The position numbers and the translations under genes were made by a program. From positions 1-47,028 of the forward strand of contig JAUCBJ010005277.1 in the NCBI GenBank assembly GCA_032718475.1: a DNA stretch of 47,028 nt, read 5' to 3'. This document shows, piece by piece, positions 1 to 11,811 of the stretch. Source of the stretch: Nemertoderma westbladi. Lineage: Eukaryota > Xenacoelomorpha > Nemertodermatida > Nemertodermatidae. Under the pieces are notes generated by a model, which worked only from the letters and a program-made list of their open reading frames with translations, was not told where the DNA came from and did not search any database. Position 1 is the stretch's first letter; the number at the start of each line of letters is the position of its first letter.

Positions 1-218
1 GGTGACCTGGGCGCGGAACTACATGTACAGTACCTTATTAAATTTACCAGAAGATCCTCCTACTACTGTACAGTCGGATATAAGTTCGCCTCGTATCTAA
101 ATTCACCAAAAGATCCCGGATCTAATTTCCCACAAGTTAAGTACGTCTAGGATCGAATTTAATTAATTTTAATCCCTAGTCCTATGGTAAAATAAAGAAA
201 AACAATTGAACCGCGAAT

Positions 219-1174
219 GTGGTGAAGTCGGGTTTTAGACATTTTAACTGTAAGGATTGCCAATCTTCAAAAATAACAAGGCACACAAAGACTCCTATTA
301 AAACGATTCCAACAACAACCAGATTTCATACGTTACATATTTATATTGTCAGACTTTTGCCACAATCTATTGGTTACAAGTATTTGACAACTATAATAGA
401 CAGGTTTACTCATTGGTTCGAATTTGTACCTGTACGAGGTACAGTATCACTGCTAAAACAGTGGCAAATGCATTAGTTCGAAACTGGATTTCCTGGTTTG
501 GTGTCCCTAGAATTTTGATCAGTGATCAAGGTGGCCAATTCGAATCACAAATTTGGGGCTATTTAATGGAGATGCTTGGAATTGAAAAAAGAAGAATAAC
601 ATCGTATCATCCTGCATGCAATGGAGCAATAGAAAGATTCCATCGACAATTGAAGAACTCAATCCGAGCATCTTGTACGTCTTCAAGTTGGTATTATTCG
701 TTACCTCTAATCCTGTTGGGTATCAGAAATACCATAGGAGAATATGGTTATTCTCCCTCACAATTAACCTATGGCAGTGAAACCACTACCTTGTGATTAG
801 TTTATAGACATTTCCCCAGAGTATGACCTACCAAACAACTCTTTTGTGGAAAAGCAATTTGGAAATATGAGGAAAATATATCCGCCTGAAAGAAAACATA
901 AACTCGATAACTACATTCCGAAGGAATTAGCTACGGCTACACACACATACATGTTTGTTTGCGGCAAGAGGTTCGCAAATCATCACTTCAGATACCATAT
1001 ATTGGACCATATAAAGTTCTAACTCACAATGATAAAACTCTGGAGATTGAGCTCCATATCGAGTTTCACAGTATTGCACCTGCACCTGTATTCCCATCAT
1101 CAGCATCAATATCGAAAGTAAAGAGAAAACGAGTTACATTCTTAATCATTCCTCGTATACATTACTATACATAA
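219..1174 (+). pseudogene. Ty3/gypsy retrotransposon integrase, decayed fragment
   Basis: Pieces of a retrotransposon integrase lie in at least two frames. The first piece (219-476) has a CxxC zinc-finger end and SKITRHTK. The core follows in another frame (about 430-796), with ISDQGGQFES, TSYHPACNGAIERFHRQLK and LLGIRNT. A C-terminal piece lies at 959-1174, with IGPYKVL. This order is that of gypsy-type integrases. The second catalytic Asp (in SDQGGQF) and the Glu (in NGAIERFH) are present, but the position expected to hold the first catalytic Asp reads Tyr (LHIYIVRLLP). That change, a frameshift near 420-470 and a stop after 793 mark a dead copy. Gag, protease and reverse transcriptase are absent, although the window edge cuts the upstream side. 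Family identity is confident; the clade is not. Confidence 0.85.
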
Positions 1175-1207
1175 TATAAAAACTTCACTCATAGGTCTCC
1201 GCCTAAG

Positions 1208-1300
1208 ATTAGGGGGAGTAATGTAACGTTATAATTAACTCTTGTGTAATAATTATTGTTGAAAGTGCACCTTAATTGCCTGTATCATAGGATATAATGG
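1208..1300 (+). repeat. Candidate polypurine tract and start of 3' LTR
   Basis: Just after the integrase end, a purine run (AGGGGGAG, about 1210-1219) is followed by TGTAACGTTATAATTAACTC from 1222. A polypurine tract followed by TG is how a gypsy 3' LTR begins. No second LTR is in the window for comparison and the LTR end was not found, so the right boundary given is arbitrary. Confidence 0.4.
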
Positions 1301-1542
1301 GTGCGAGTCGATTCGCCCCTTGACCTATTCGCCCCATGTCTATTCGCCCCAGATTTGAGGGACATATGGCAGCCAATTCGCCACATATAATTATAAATTA
1401 CTTAATGTTCTGAGTCTGAATAATAATAAGGTACTAATTCTTGTCAGCTTATAGTTTGTACAAAACTATTAGAAAACCCAAAACACCCGCATGATCAGGG
1501 GATTTGATTATTAATTATCATGGGAGCTGTAACCTGCTCCTT

Positions 1543-1944
1543 GGGGCCGTCCAAGTATGACGTCTGCACTTTTCCCCAAAATGTTGACCCCCTCCCTCCC
1601 CTAAATCAGATGTCTTCAGATAGGCGTTGATACCCCCCCCCCCCCCCCCCCCCCCACCTCCCCTAAATCAGATTAAAAAAAAATTTTGTAACAAACTATT
1701 ATATTATGAAGATTATTTATAATCACTTGTAAATCATTAAATTATTATTTTTAATCAAATTATGAATTATATAATTATAGTAAATTATTAATTAATATTA
1801 TAATATAATAATAGTTATTCAATCAGCCAGGGACTGAATCTATCCTCAATAGCTATATCTCTTCTAGCACCTATAAATGAACATGCTGACGTCAGATTTT
1901 GGCTGACCCCCTCCCCTCATCAGCACGTCATCAGATTTTCCCAA

Positions 1945-1975
<31 letters not shown>

Positions 1976-2002
1976 GTGCCGACGTCATACTTGGACGGCC
2001 CC
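1543..2002. mobile_element. Small nonautonomous TIR element with 3-bp target duplication
   Basis: The ends are inverted repeats: GGGGCCGTCCAAGTATGA at 1543 is matched in reverse at the right end (to 2002), perfect over 22 bases. CTT flanks both sides (1540-1542 and 2003-2005). Removing the element and one CTT restores a near-perfect palindrome from the surrounding repeat, which supports a real insertion. Inside are two long C runs (23 C at 1633-1655, 27 C at 1945-1971) and an AT-rich centre. There is no coding capacity. The superfamily was not determined. Confidence 0.8.
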
Positions 2003-2025
2003 CTTTCCGTAAATTGAGAAATTCT

Positions 2026-2118
2026 CAATTTAGGGAAAGGAGCAGGTTACAGTGACACGTTATTTTAACCAAAGCAATAAACTAAACACAATAGAACAGG
2101 TTACAGTTTTATTTTGAG
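2026..2118 (+). repeat. Dispersed ~85-bp repeat family, copy A
   Basis: Contains AAAGGAGCAGGTTACAGTG, then an ATTTTAACC block, a CAATAAA stretch and a second AGGTTACAGTTTTATTTT. The same order recurs near 32.8 and 37.3 kb and, more divergently, near 4.9, 18.5 and 45.1 kb. A short inverted piece (CTGTAACCTGCTCCTT, 1527-1542) faces this copy across the small TIR element. Function unknown. Confidence 0.7.
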
Positions 2119-2399
2119 GCGGGATATTAAATAGCCGAGATGGGATTTGATTGGTATTTCATTAATCACAACAAATCACTAAAATTGGAAGTACAGTATT
2201 TCAGTCAGGCTGTGCAACTTGATTTGTCAAGTTAACAAAATGTAGCCCTTGATCTACTGTAGCATTAACAATATATTGTCCCCCAGGACTTATGTGATAT
2301 TTATTTATCGTAACAATTATTGAAAGTGTGACGGGAATATTAAGACAGGATATACAGTAGATATACAGTTTAGTATGGCGACAGCTATTAACGTTTGGA

Positions 2400-3602
2400 G
2401 TGCGGGTCGAGCCACGAAAGTATGCGAGCTTAGCATAAAGGTACCAATAACTTTAATCGGCGTGTCTGTTTTTCTGTTGTGTTAAATTTTAAACGTTAAT
2501 AACTCAGCCAAATCTCGATAAAAGCTATCCAAACTTGGTACACATGTAGTGTGATAAAAGTTTAGAAATTTTCCCAGTTGAATTTTTGTGTGGCCTTCCA
2601 GAAGCTAAGAAGATAATAACAGTGAATTAATTAAATTAAAATTAAATAAGTTGGTTATGGTAAAAATAGCATTTTCAACATGACTTTTAGCATAAATTAA
2701 TTATTTTATAGTATAAGATATAAATAATTATACTTCAAAATTATACAGCTGTAATCCCCATACCCCATTCCATTATATTTTTTAATTAGTTTAAATGATT
2801 TGCTTTAAGATATGTGTAGAGTGTACTGTAATTGATCTAAACGTAATTAAGTTATCAAAGGGGATCTCTGCTGTATTTTAACACAACACATTTAGAACAT
2901 TTTGTTTACACTATTTGGGATTCTGTGTTACTCTATTCGTCTCTTTGTAACAAACGCATTAACATGGGCACGTAATTTGTACTCCATACGCAAATCCATA
3001 CAAATTGCCACGCCATTGTAGTTTTAACTAGGTCAAAATGCCCTAAGTCACTCTATACCTCCCTCATTCCTTGGCATGCTTGCTATTATTGCCTATAGTT
3101 TGGAAACCAGTCCAATCATCGCACCACTACTTGGCCACGGGTAATTACATCTATAGGACATGTAGCAGGCACTACTAGTGTAAGCTTATTAGTGCCACCT
3201 ATTGAAATAGGCCTACTCAGGCAATCATTTTGTGAGAAGCAAGATGATTCTTTAGAATAATTAGCTAAATAATTTCGTTGAGGTTTTGACATGATAAATT
3301 AATATGTCAGTATCAATACTATCGGAATAAGGTAAGTTTTAATATTTCTTACAAATAGGGTCGCCTCCACGCCTAAAATTTAAAACACAAATTTCCTGTT
3401 AATACCTTTGCCTTTCATTAATCCTCTGTGCGCCTTTGGGTTGGGGTGGTGCAGTCCGGCAGTCGTGCAGATTAACAAGGGGTTTAAGGGGGGGCTTTTC
3501 TTTCTTCTTTGATTTATTCCTATTGGCGGTTTGGTTAAATTTCTTAAATGCCGATTTTGGGATAGAATTGCTCAATTTTAATCTGTATCTGATACTGAGC
3601 CT
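2400..3602 (+). repeat. Dispersed ~1.2 kb repeat, copy 1 (inverted mate at 14-15 kb)
   Basis: This stretch is closely similar to the reverse complement of 13993-15033. Landmarks are GCGGGTCGAGCCACGAAAG near 2403, the block around AACGTTAATAACTCAGCCAAA near 2494, and TTTGGGTTGGGGTGGTGCAG near 3434. The homology fades near 3602, after GATACTGAGCCTCGTG. Both copies keep a short open frame (minus strand here) encoding HDCRTAPPQPKGAQRIN. No transposase or RT was recognised, so the class of element is unknown. Confidence 0.75.
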
Positions 3603-5450
3603 CGTGATGCGCGAAGGCCCCCGAACGTGTAACAATAATGTAGTAGTAGCAAGCATTCACTGTTACCCCGACTTGTACTATGTAAATAGCGTACATTTCA
3701 CAATCTTTCTATGTAGAGCCCCAAACTCAATCTAAGGATCTCTTGAATGTATATTAGGACTACTTATGTGGCGGATAATTATCTGTCCGGGCAATAAAGC
3801 GCTAACAACAGCAGTGGAAAGCAATAAGCGAGTAAAGGGTTATAACAAAGGCACATCTCACATCTGCGGATGAGAATCAACCAAGCGAGTTAATGTAATG
3901 GAACGATGCCTTTCGTGGCCTAAGCGTAGGGCCTACTCATATTTATAGAATCAATCAAACTATTGTTATTTATTACACACTTTTAATCGGGCAATATATC
4001 ACCTAAATGTACGTAAATCCTTAACAAAAATATCACTTTCTGCCATAGGGCAAAATAACTTGTTATTTAGTTACTTTCAGTATTAAATTTCAATTTTACT
4101 ACCGGTACCGGTATCTGAAGGTGAAGATGGTGTAATCTGTAATGATATCAGGTATCTGGTACTTTCCTATATATCTGTATATTTGATATAGCGATATAGG
4201 CCTAACAGCTTGTACTGTGGGGCGAGTCAAAACTGCGAGCCATCAGCGAACTGTTATAATTACTATGGCCGTTTTCCAAAAGTCTGTGTGTGTGTCGGAA
4301 GCCATAATATTGTCGGATGCCAATATCAGAATAGGCCCATATAACTAGCCATAGTATAATTATAATTGTTCGGAAGATGGCTTGCAGCTTTTGCTGCACG
4401 AAGGCCCACTCGTGTAGCAGTAGTTTGAGTTCGCAATCTCACAGTGACTGGCTGACAGACTGGCTAAGTGGCAGGTGTGGTGGTAGGCCTATAGTGGTAG
4501 TACAGTAGTTACTGGTATTTTAATTTCAGACAGTCTGCAATTTTAATGAATCGGAAAGGTGTTGGTGTATACCCATATTCTAGGTGTCTTATACTGTTAT
4601 AGGCAGTACCGTGTACTGACGTACCAGTTGATGCTTGATAGTGATAGTACCATTCAAAAAGTGCAGTAACTACTTTCAGATCTAAATTACCTTTAGAAGC
4701 TTAGACTTACGGTGTTCAAGAAATTTTGCCATTACATTACACTCCACTGCCAAACTCTGCAAATCCCAAAGGACAGCCCCAGTAGGGGGTGTAAAAGCTA
4801 CGCCAACGTCCGACAGCCGACAACCACTGCCGACGATGACAAATATGAAACTGTAACCTATTATCATGACTCTCGGTTATTGCTTTGGTTAGAATATCAT
4901 TCCACTGTAATCTGTTCCTTTTACATCAATTAACATTAATTAGCGTCAATAATGGTTGTCGGTTTTCGTTCTCGCATGTCGGTGTAGCGTCCCAGTGCTT
5001 AGATGCCATCATAGTCAGCGAAAGTAGTTAGCACTACGAGTATCTCGGCCCATGTGAGGAATATCAGACTTTCTGCCGCTATATTTCACTTTGCAGTTAC
5101 CCCCATGTAGAGAATGTCAGTAAAATTTACTCTCACGAGGGTTATAATAATAAAGATAGTTATTGGATATATTTTGTACAGTAGCTACTGTACATGTCTA
5201 TATAAATATATAACAGGAGGCTTGGCAACCTGGGTTCTATAAATGTCTGGTACTGCATAGTATAGTATGAGTAATTGTCCTGTTCGTTCAGCCTGTCAGC
5301 TTAGCTGGGACATTATAATTGAGTTTCATAGTTCAAATAATTGTAAAATTAGAGTATGATCACAAGGTCAAGTAGTTTACTATGACTGTATGTATACCTT
5401 ATATTGTACAGTATTGGATGTTGATAATTGGATAATTCGTACATTCCACA
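3603..5450. other. Intergenic, no gene recognised
   Basis: AT-rich sequence without a convincing reading frame; open frames are under 75 codons and match nothing I recognise. It holds a reverse-oriented copy of the ~85-bp repeat (4845-4925) and short TACAGTA/TAGGCCTA motifs. Confidence 0.5.
4845..4925 (-). repeat. Dispersed ~85-bp repeat family, copy D (diverged)
   Basis: Read on the minus strand it gives AAAGGAACAGATTACAGTGG, then ATTCTAACCAAAGCAATAA and a final AGGTTACAGTTT, matching the order of copies A, B and C with more substitutions. Confidence 0.6.
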
Positions 5451-6352
5451 GGATAGTTCTGAAAGAGGACAATTACCGAAAGTTATGCGAAAGTTATCGA
5501 AAAGGTTAAAGAAGGGGTGAAAGCTATCCATTCACTGATAGGGGGTACATTTCGCCCTCTCGGCGTTCAATAGCATTCATAAACAAAAAAGATAGGGGTT
5601 ATAATTCAAATATGTGACGTTTAATTTCAAATATCCCTTCGCGAAATATAAATTCACTGACACAGTAAGGGCTCTACTAAACAAAGGTGCTAGGCTTGTT
5701 TATTAAAACCTGAGCTGCATTCAGTTACTTAATTATCAGTATTCCGTACAGCAGTAGGCTACACTGCGGTCCCTACCATGCTTCATGCTACCATCCAACC
5801 GGCTACTATCTGATCGCGTGGCGGCGCATTGCATCATTGCGGATGGCCTATGCATTACAAAACTCTTATAATGTTTTTAATGCGTAATTCGACTCGGGTG
5901 CTGATAACGGCGATAGTAAAACCTGTAGGCCTCACCACTGCACCGCTCGGTCCCTTGATTACCAGGAGTCAGTATGTAGGCCATCCTTCCGTCCTTAATG
6001 CAGTAATGCGCCGCCCCGCGGTCAGACGGTAGCCGATCTGTATAGCAGGGTAGGAAGGAACCCCAGTGCTGGAGCCGCTGCAGTAGCCTAGCCAAGCACT
6101 ACAGTAAAGTACACTGTAGTACAACCCTTACTGCTGTACTGTATCAGTGAATCTATATTTCGCGAAGATTTATTTAAAATTAAACGGCAATTATTTGAAT
6201 TAGAGCCCATATCTTTTTTGTTTATGAATAATATCGGAAGCTGAAAGTGCGAAATGCACCCCCTATCAGTAAATGGATAGATTTCGCCCCTACTTTAACT
6301 TTTTCGATAACTTTCGCATTACTTTCGGTATTGTCCTCTTTCAGAACTATCC
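5451..6352. mobile_element. 902-bp MULE-like nonautonomous element with ~215-bp TIRs
   Basis: Long imperfect terminal inverted repeats start GGATAGTTCTGAAAGAGG at 5451 and mirror 6136-6352. Both ends are flanked by CATTCCAC plus one more base (5442-5450 and 6353-6361), a 9-bp target duplication with one mismatch in the last base. Long TIRs with an 8-9 bp duplication are typical of Mutator-like elements. The interior, including the small frames near 5829-6095, shows no transposase. Superfamily assignment rests only on structure. Confidence 0.75.
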
Positions 6353-6499
6353 CATTCCACGGTCAACAATGAAGTAATCATTTCTGTAAAAGTTCACAAT
6401 GTTTCATAATTATTAATTTTTTCTTAACATAAATAATTCCAGAAAACGAATCCAGTAAAAATGAAATAGGAACGTTGTCAACCCATATCTCTCGTCAAA

Positions 6500-7111
6500 A
6501 GATGTTGACTTAGAGGTATTGTCAGAATCGCTAGAGGGAGACCAAAGGTTGCTCTGCACATTGGAGCATGTTGCTTTTAGATTTGGTCTTTTTGTAAATT
6601 CGAAGAAGACCAAAATCATGACAGTCAACCTAGACAGCCTTCAAGAAATGTCTGATCGTAAGGGCACAAGCTCTAAGGACGGCTTGCTTGAGCACGTGGA
6701 CGACTTCTGGTACTTGGGATCATGGATCCGAAAGTCACGTGAAGACCTTCGGATTCGTAAGGGGAAGGCATAGGCAGCATTCAATAATCTCTCTAGGATC
6801 TGGAAGTCCCATAGAATAAAACGGAACCTCAAGGTTTGATTATTTAGGGCAGCAGTAGAACAAGTACTCTTATATGAGGGATCATGCTAGGCTCTAACTG
6901 GAGATGCTTTCGCCGTAAGGACCAGACAGTGCATAATCTTGTGCTTTGGCGCCCTCATGGAGCGAATAAGCATGGTGGACAGCCCATGACTTTCTTGAGA
7001 CGCATCATAAAGGACACTGGCCTTGAAGATGCGGATGATCTAGCAAATGTCATGGGTGATAGGGAGTTGTGGCGGCGCAATTTTGTCGACAAGCCGGCAC
7101 AGCATTCTTAA
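6500..7111 (+). pseudogene. Non-LTR retrotransposon (RTE-like) RT C-terminal fragment
   Basis: Conceptual translation gives LSESLEGDQRLL, VNSKKTKIMTVN, VDDFWYLGSWI, then FNNLSRIWKS and VEQVLLYEGSC. After a frame change it gives LWRPHGANKHGGQPMTFLRR and DRELWRRNF. This is the end of the polymerase thumb and the C-terminal region of a LINE ORF2, closest in style to the fragment at 31.4-32.6 kb. Stops after 6773, after 6838 and near 6889, plus a frameshift, mark it as dead. The catalytic core is absent (5' truncation, usual for LINE insertions). Confidence 0.8.
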
Positions 7112-7317
7112 TACAGTATATGTAATATATATAATACAGCTGCATGCAGCATGCCGATCGTAGTAGTTGTAGTAGATCGAATTGAGTTAAAAAGACTCAA
7201 ACAACAAGCCTATATTATAGATCTGCGCTGTCAACTACAGTACAGTAAAGTCGCTCTCATCATTCTGTTGAATCATTTCAAAGTCTTTTTATTACTACTG
7301 TACAAGATTACAGTACG

Positions 7318-7437
7318 TAGGCCTAAAATACAGTAGGCCTAAAATACAGTAGGCCTAAAATACAGTAGGCCTAAAATACAGTAGGCCTAAAATACAGTAG
7401 GCCTAAAATACAGTAGGCCTAAAATACAGTAGGCCTA
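7318..7437. repeat. 16-bp tandem repeat, 7.5 copies
   Basis: Seven complete identical units of TAGGCCTAAAATACAG from 7318 plus a partial eighth ending at 7437. Each unit carries the palindrome TAGGCCTA. The array lies about 70 bases upstream of the sulfotransferase start codon and could fall in its 5' UTR or promoter. Confidence 0.95.
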
Positions 7438-7504
7438 TGTAGTGAAGTAAGGAGTGGAAACATTGTTTTAGTTTAACCGTAGGATTTATTACTAATGTTC
7501 CATA

Positions 7505-8004
7505 ATGAGTCATATTAAATGTTTAAAAGTCTTAGCTGTCATTATTTTGATTGTTCTGGCAACGAGATATTGGACAAATGGATACATCAATGGCTCAATA
7601 ATAAATTATTTAAAACCATATTATAACGAACAAGATGCCGTAGTTAACGGTGAAATATGTCGGTGAGTGATGAATATATTTTGGTTAAAAACTCATAAAA
7701 CGGGCACTTCTTCGACATTGTCAATGTTCACTAATCACGCGTTCTGGAACAAACTGACTCCAATGTTACCAACTAAGGAAGTTAGCAAATTCATATGGAT
7801 TTGTTCTCCTGTCCGTTATGCAAAATGGTGGGATACAGACCGCAATAGATACACACAGCACCCGAATGTATCCTTATTCCATTTGCGCTATAATATAAAG
7901 GTTAAGAATGTTATGCCCGTTGGTACAAAGTACATTTCTAATATACGAGATCCTGCCACATTGATACCATCCTACATCGGATTCTACACTTTCGACAAAG
8001 AATG
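7505..8004 (+). CDS. GAL3ST-like exon 1 (anchor, PAPS sites; contains TGA)
   Basis: Starts at ATG 7505, the first in-frame Met before the hydrophobic anchor; an N-glycosylation sequon (NGS) follows at residues 29-31. The exon ends at GAATG followed by GTAAAT at 8005, a usable donor. Splicing there leaves two bases, which the first T of the next exon completes to TGT (Cys), keeping frame. A second donor-like GTGAGT overlaps the TGA (7663-7668), but using it would remove the PAPS-binding loop. Whether an upstream noncoding exon exists is not visible. Confidence 0.75.
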
Positions 8005-10385
8005 GTAAATAACCAAAACATTACAATTTATGACATCCTTCGTAGTCTCAATCATTAAAAAATTATATAAAAAGTAATTTTTTGTACCATTTTTTTTCGT
8101 CTTTATTTCCGCATATTATTATGAATAGTAAAATATGTAGCTGGTTGCGAGAAAAGGGACCTGGGGAAATAAAGTTCATTCTGAGAAAAACGCGTTTAAA
8201 GTTTGGCTCTTAAAGTCGACGTTTTCATTGGTTAATTGGTCGTGAATTGGGGTGTTTTCATTGGTTTATTGGTCGTTATTGCGTTTTATTAGAGCGAAAT
8301 TCAAACTGTATTGTACTACTGTAGTAATAGTACTAACCCTATTTAAATAACTTGCGATATTTGCAAAGCTAGCCTTTTAAGTTTTAGCAAGGGTGTGGAC
8401 CAAGTATGTTGTAAGTACTTAACATATCTTTACTTTAAGTGCAATTACTTAGTTCTACTAAGAATAAGAAGTTTTATGCATATACTTTGAAAGCTTAGAA
8501 AGTTTCTAACAAGGGCTTTGAATGTATTAATATGTACAACTACTTAGTTTTAGAGGGTATAACAAGTTTTAGGGAGGCACTTAGAAAGATTAGTATGTCT
8601 CAACCATGTAATTTGAAAATATAAAATTGTATTGACTTCGGAATATATGGTGACTGCACGGGTGTTATATTCTTCCAATTTTTATTGAAACATCAAGATG
8701 AATCTAATTTTTGTTTAAGGGCAATTTAAGTGTCATACTTTAATGCAAGTGAAATACTCAAATATTGTCATCTTTTTTTATAAGTTTTATTATATTATTA
8801 ATTACAGTTGTTACAGCTCAACTTCAATTTATTTATATTTTATTATACAGTAGAATATAGGCTTATTTTTTCCTGCAATTCACTACCGGTAACATTTAGT
8901 GTGTTGTGGTTAGGTTTTTGTTTGTGTTACACACCTGAATGATGATCATGGTAATATGTTTATTTTGTTATGTTATGATCACTTTGTTTTGTTTCTGTTT
9001 TTAAGGTACTTGTTTCTAATTCATCGTTTCGTTTATTTTTTGTTTATGTTTTTAATTTATCTTTGTTTGTATGTTCTTTAACATTTTATATAGGTGTGAT
9101 CTATGAGTTCTCATTGCTATAAACCGTAAAATTAATACAAGAGTACAAGAGTGTGGCTAGTACTATTTTTGGGCATGATGGCCCTATTTTTGGACTTAAT
9201 TGAAGTATTTGTAATTACAGTAGTTGAGTGTAACACTCAAGAGATAAAACTTTAGTTTAATTATATAAAATTCTTAAACAGCAATTTTGTGGAATGCTAT
9301 GTAGATTGGTAACGTTAGAACTCTCATATTAGCTATATTTAGCTCCGTTTTCCGGATGGTGACATTTAAAAAAAATTCTAATAACTAAAGATTGATAAAG
9401 TGAAAAGAAAAAATTCATTCTAACCCAGTAAGGTCAAACTACCTCGCATTTAAATTTCATGCAATATCATTAAGATTTTTAATCATAGGTGCATATAGGA
9501 CTACTTTAGCACGGTGACGAAATTTGTAATAATTGAAATGTACCGGGTCACGCATGAGTTGGGCATAAGAATTCGCATCTCTCACTTGTGTTTTATTTAC
9601 TTACAGAAGGATATCAAGGGATCTAACCGGTTCACTAACACAGTAGTAACATGAATAAGCCTATTATACAGTATTATAGCTTTGCTGAATTATGTCATAT
9701 TAGTGGGGTCGCTTAAGGTGAAAATCGTTAATTGCCGGACAAAAGCATGAAAATGTGACTATATATGTAAAAAAATGTGTAGATTAATCTGAGCCTGTGT
9801 ACCAAAAAAATTGACTACTTCCCTAGCAACAGGGTGACTTTTTCATAGCAACCGGGTAAAATTGGTCATTTCTGTTATTGAAACTCGCCATAAACAAAAA
9901 TTATGATTATTTAACTGGGTTAGTTTATAATATAAGTCTGTACACGTTTCCATAGCAACAAGGAGACCTTTCCCTAGCAACCGCTGTATATTTAATGAAA
10001 TTATGATTGAAACTTGGGATAATCAACCTGTCTAGCAATATAAGATTGTTAGTAATAACATTGGCGCTGATACACGTGTCCATAGCAACAAGGTGACCTT
10101 TCCCTAGGAACTGCCTGAAATTTAGTGTAATTAATATTGAAACTGGAGATAAACAGCATTTATAGCAATATAAGATGGTTAGTAGTTATATTGGAGCTGT
10201 GATGCACGTTTCCATAGAAACAAAAGGTGATATCTATATTTAAAAAATATTGCACTTTTGGCTTTATGAGGATAATGTGTTTATACATCAAATACACAGC
10301 CACAAGGCTGTAAATTTAAATTATTTAGTATTATAGTTATTCCAATTCTTTTAATTATACGAATCATATGTGATCAATAACAAGA

Positions 10386-11616
10386 GCAAGTGCAAGTGCA
10401 TAATTCAGTGCATTTAAACCCAGCCTTCCCACACTTGCAGTTTGTGTAATTGCGCTTTTTGCATGCACATTTAATGACTTTGCAACACATCGTTGCAGCG
10501 TCTGGAAGTGAACTCCAGACGGGATTCCATTGAGTATTAAATACCCAACCGAAATCCGCTGGTGAAGGGAGTATCGGTTTGTCCTGTGTGCAGACTGCCC
10601 AAACTAGCCCGCATCACATGTTGGTAAAGGGCGTGTTGAGTTGGTGGCAAGCGATCAATCACGCAGTTGCGTTTGGTGAATAGATCCCGTCTTGTAGTAT
10701 TTATACTCGTTCTGTTTGATTTTCTGTCATCCATACGTATGACAAATTTTTCCAACGCTTTGAATTCGCATTGAATTGTACCAACCAAGTTTTCAAAGCA
10801 GTTATTTTGCCAATATTTCTGAAGTGGGACACGGTGTCACAGCCACTAAGGGCATGGAACATCAATAAACCCTTTGATTTGTCCTCACCTAACTTTTGGG
10901 ATATATTATTCACATTGAAATATTTAAAATGTTTTCCAGAACCGAATGCTAACCATATGTTCAGACTGGGATGATTGGATATTAAATAGAAGTGAACTCC
11001 GATCAGTATTACTAAAACGTCTGTTTCACCCGTGCGCACAATGATATTTGTAGCCCCCATTGACAATGCATGCTGGATGTGTACTATAATGCGGGTGTGA
11101 TGAGCTCTATGAGCACTATGAGCTCTATGAGCTCGAATAAATACTAGAATTAGCCTCTGAATTCTCAAAATGAAGTCGTAGAACTGAAAGGTTGGATGCT
11201 CTGTTGCCATTAAGTCTCTCCAGTCTGAAAATGAATAATTATCAATGTGATTTGTATTCTCGAATTCTGAAAAGGCTTCAATCTGCAATAATGTCAATGC
11301 AGTAATGCAATAATGTCAATGATAATAATGCAATAATAATAATGTCAATGCAATAATGTCATGTTGTTTGATGAGCTTTTCGAGTCCTTGTAATATGTGC
11401 TACTTTATGGAAAGAATCAGCTACACCATGAGTAGCAATATTTGCTTCTGTAAGCAACTCAACCCATCCAGAGCAATCCAACGTATCCTCATGACACCCC
11501 CACAAAGCCTTCTCAATATGTATGTTTTCTGAGTCTAAATTCAGCAAAGTGTCGCTGGAAAGAATAATAAAATAAAACCCATAAAAAATATAGGCTTGTT
11601 TACCAACCAACCACAC
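10386..11616 (-). pseudogene. Transposon-encoded PIN/FEN-like nuclease protein, broken
   Basis: Read on the minus strand the fragments follow one another as in a widespread family of uncharacterised metazoan proteins. 11616-11359 gives WVELLTEANI and HITRTRKAHQ. 11297-10701 gives ATEHPTFQFYDFI, IIVRTGETDVLVIL, IWLAFGSGKHFKY and FHALSGCDTVSHF. A frame change near 10740 then gives RRDLFTKRN, LPPTQHAL, a further change to PSPADFGWVFNTQWNP, and a Cys-rich tail (CACKKRNYTNCKCG) ending at a stop near 10386. FHALSGCDTVS resembles the helix-hairpin region of FEN1/XPG nucleases and TGETDVLVIL their Asp strand, with Glu replacing the first Asp. At least two frameshifts and internal simple repeats (GAGCTCTAT units near 11100; AATAATG near 11300) show it is dead. 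Confidence 0.7.
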
Positions 11617-11811
11617 CTATAAATAACGTAATATTAAAAAAATCAGTTTTAAACATTTTAAATACTTACTATTTGGGTGGCTACATTTTTGGATTTTTAA
11701 CTGTACTTTTACACTGTAGTTTTATAAACACACATTATTCCCATAAATTTAAATATTTTTATGGAAACGTGTATCAATCAGCTCTAATATAACTACTAAT
11801 AATCTTATATT

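Noticed and set aside
3399-3735. Frames at 3.4-3.7 kb as a host gene
   Set aside because: They lie in a dispersed repeat with an inverted copy at 14 kb; overlapping frames on both strands show no known domain.
7664-7666. TGA read as selenocysteine
   Set aside because: The family has no selenoprotein members known to me, the position is not catalytic, and no SECIS-like element was identified.
7663-7668. GTGAGT as a 5' splice site that would avoid the TGA
   Set aside because: No acceptor lies before the adjoining PAPS loop codons, and alignment spacing to the family is exact without an intron.
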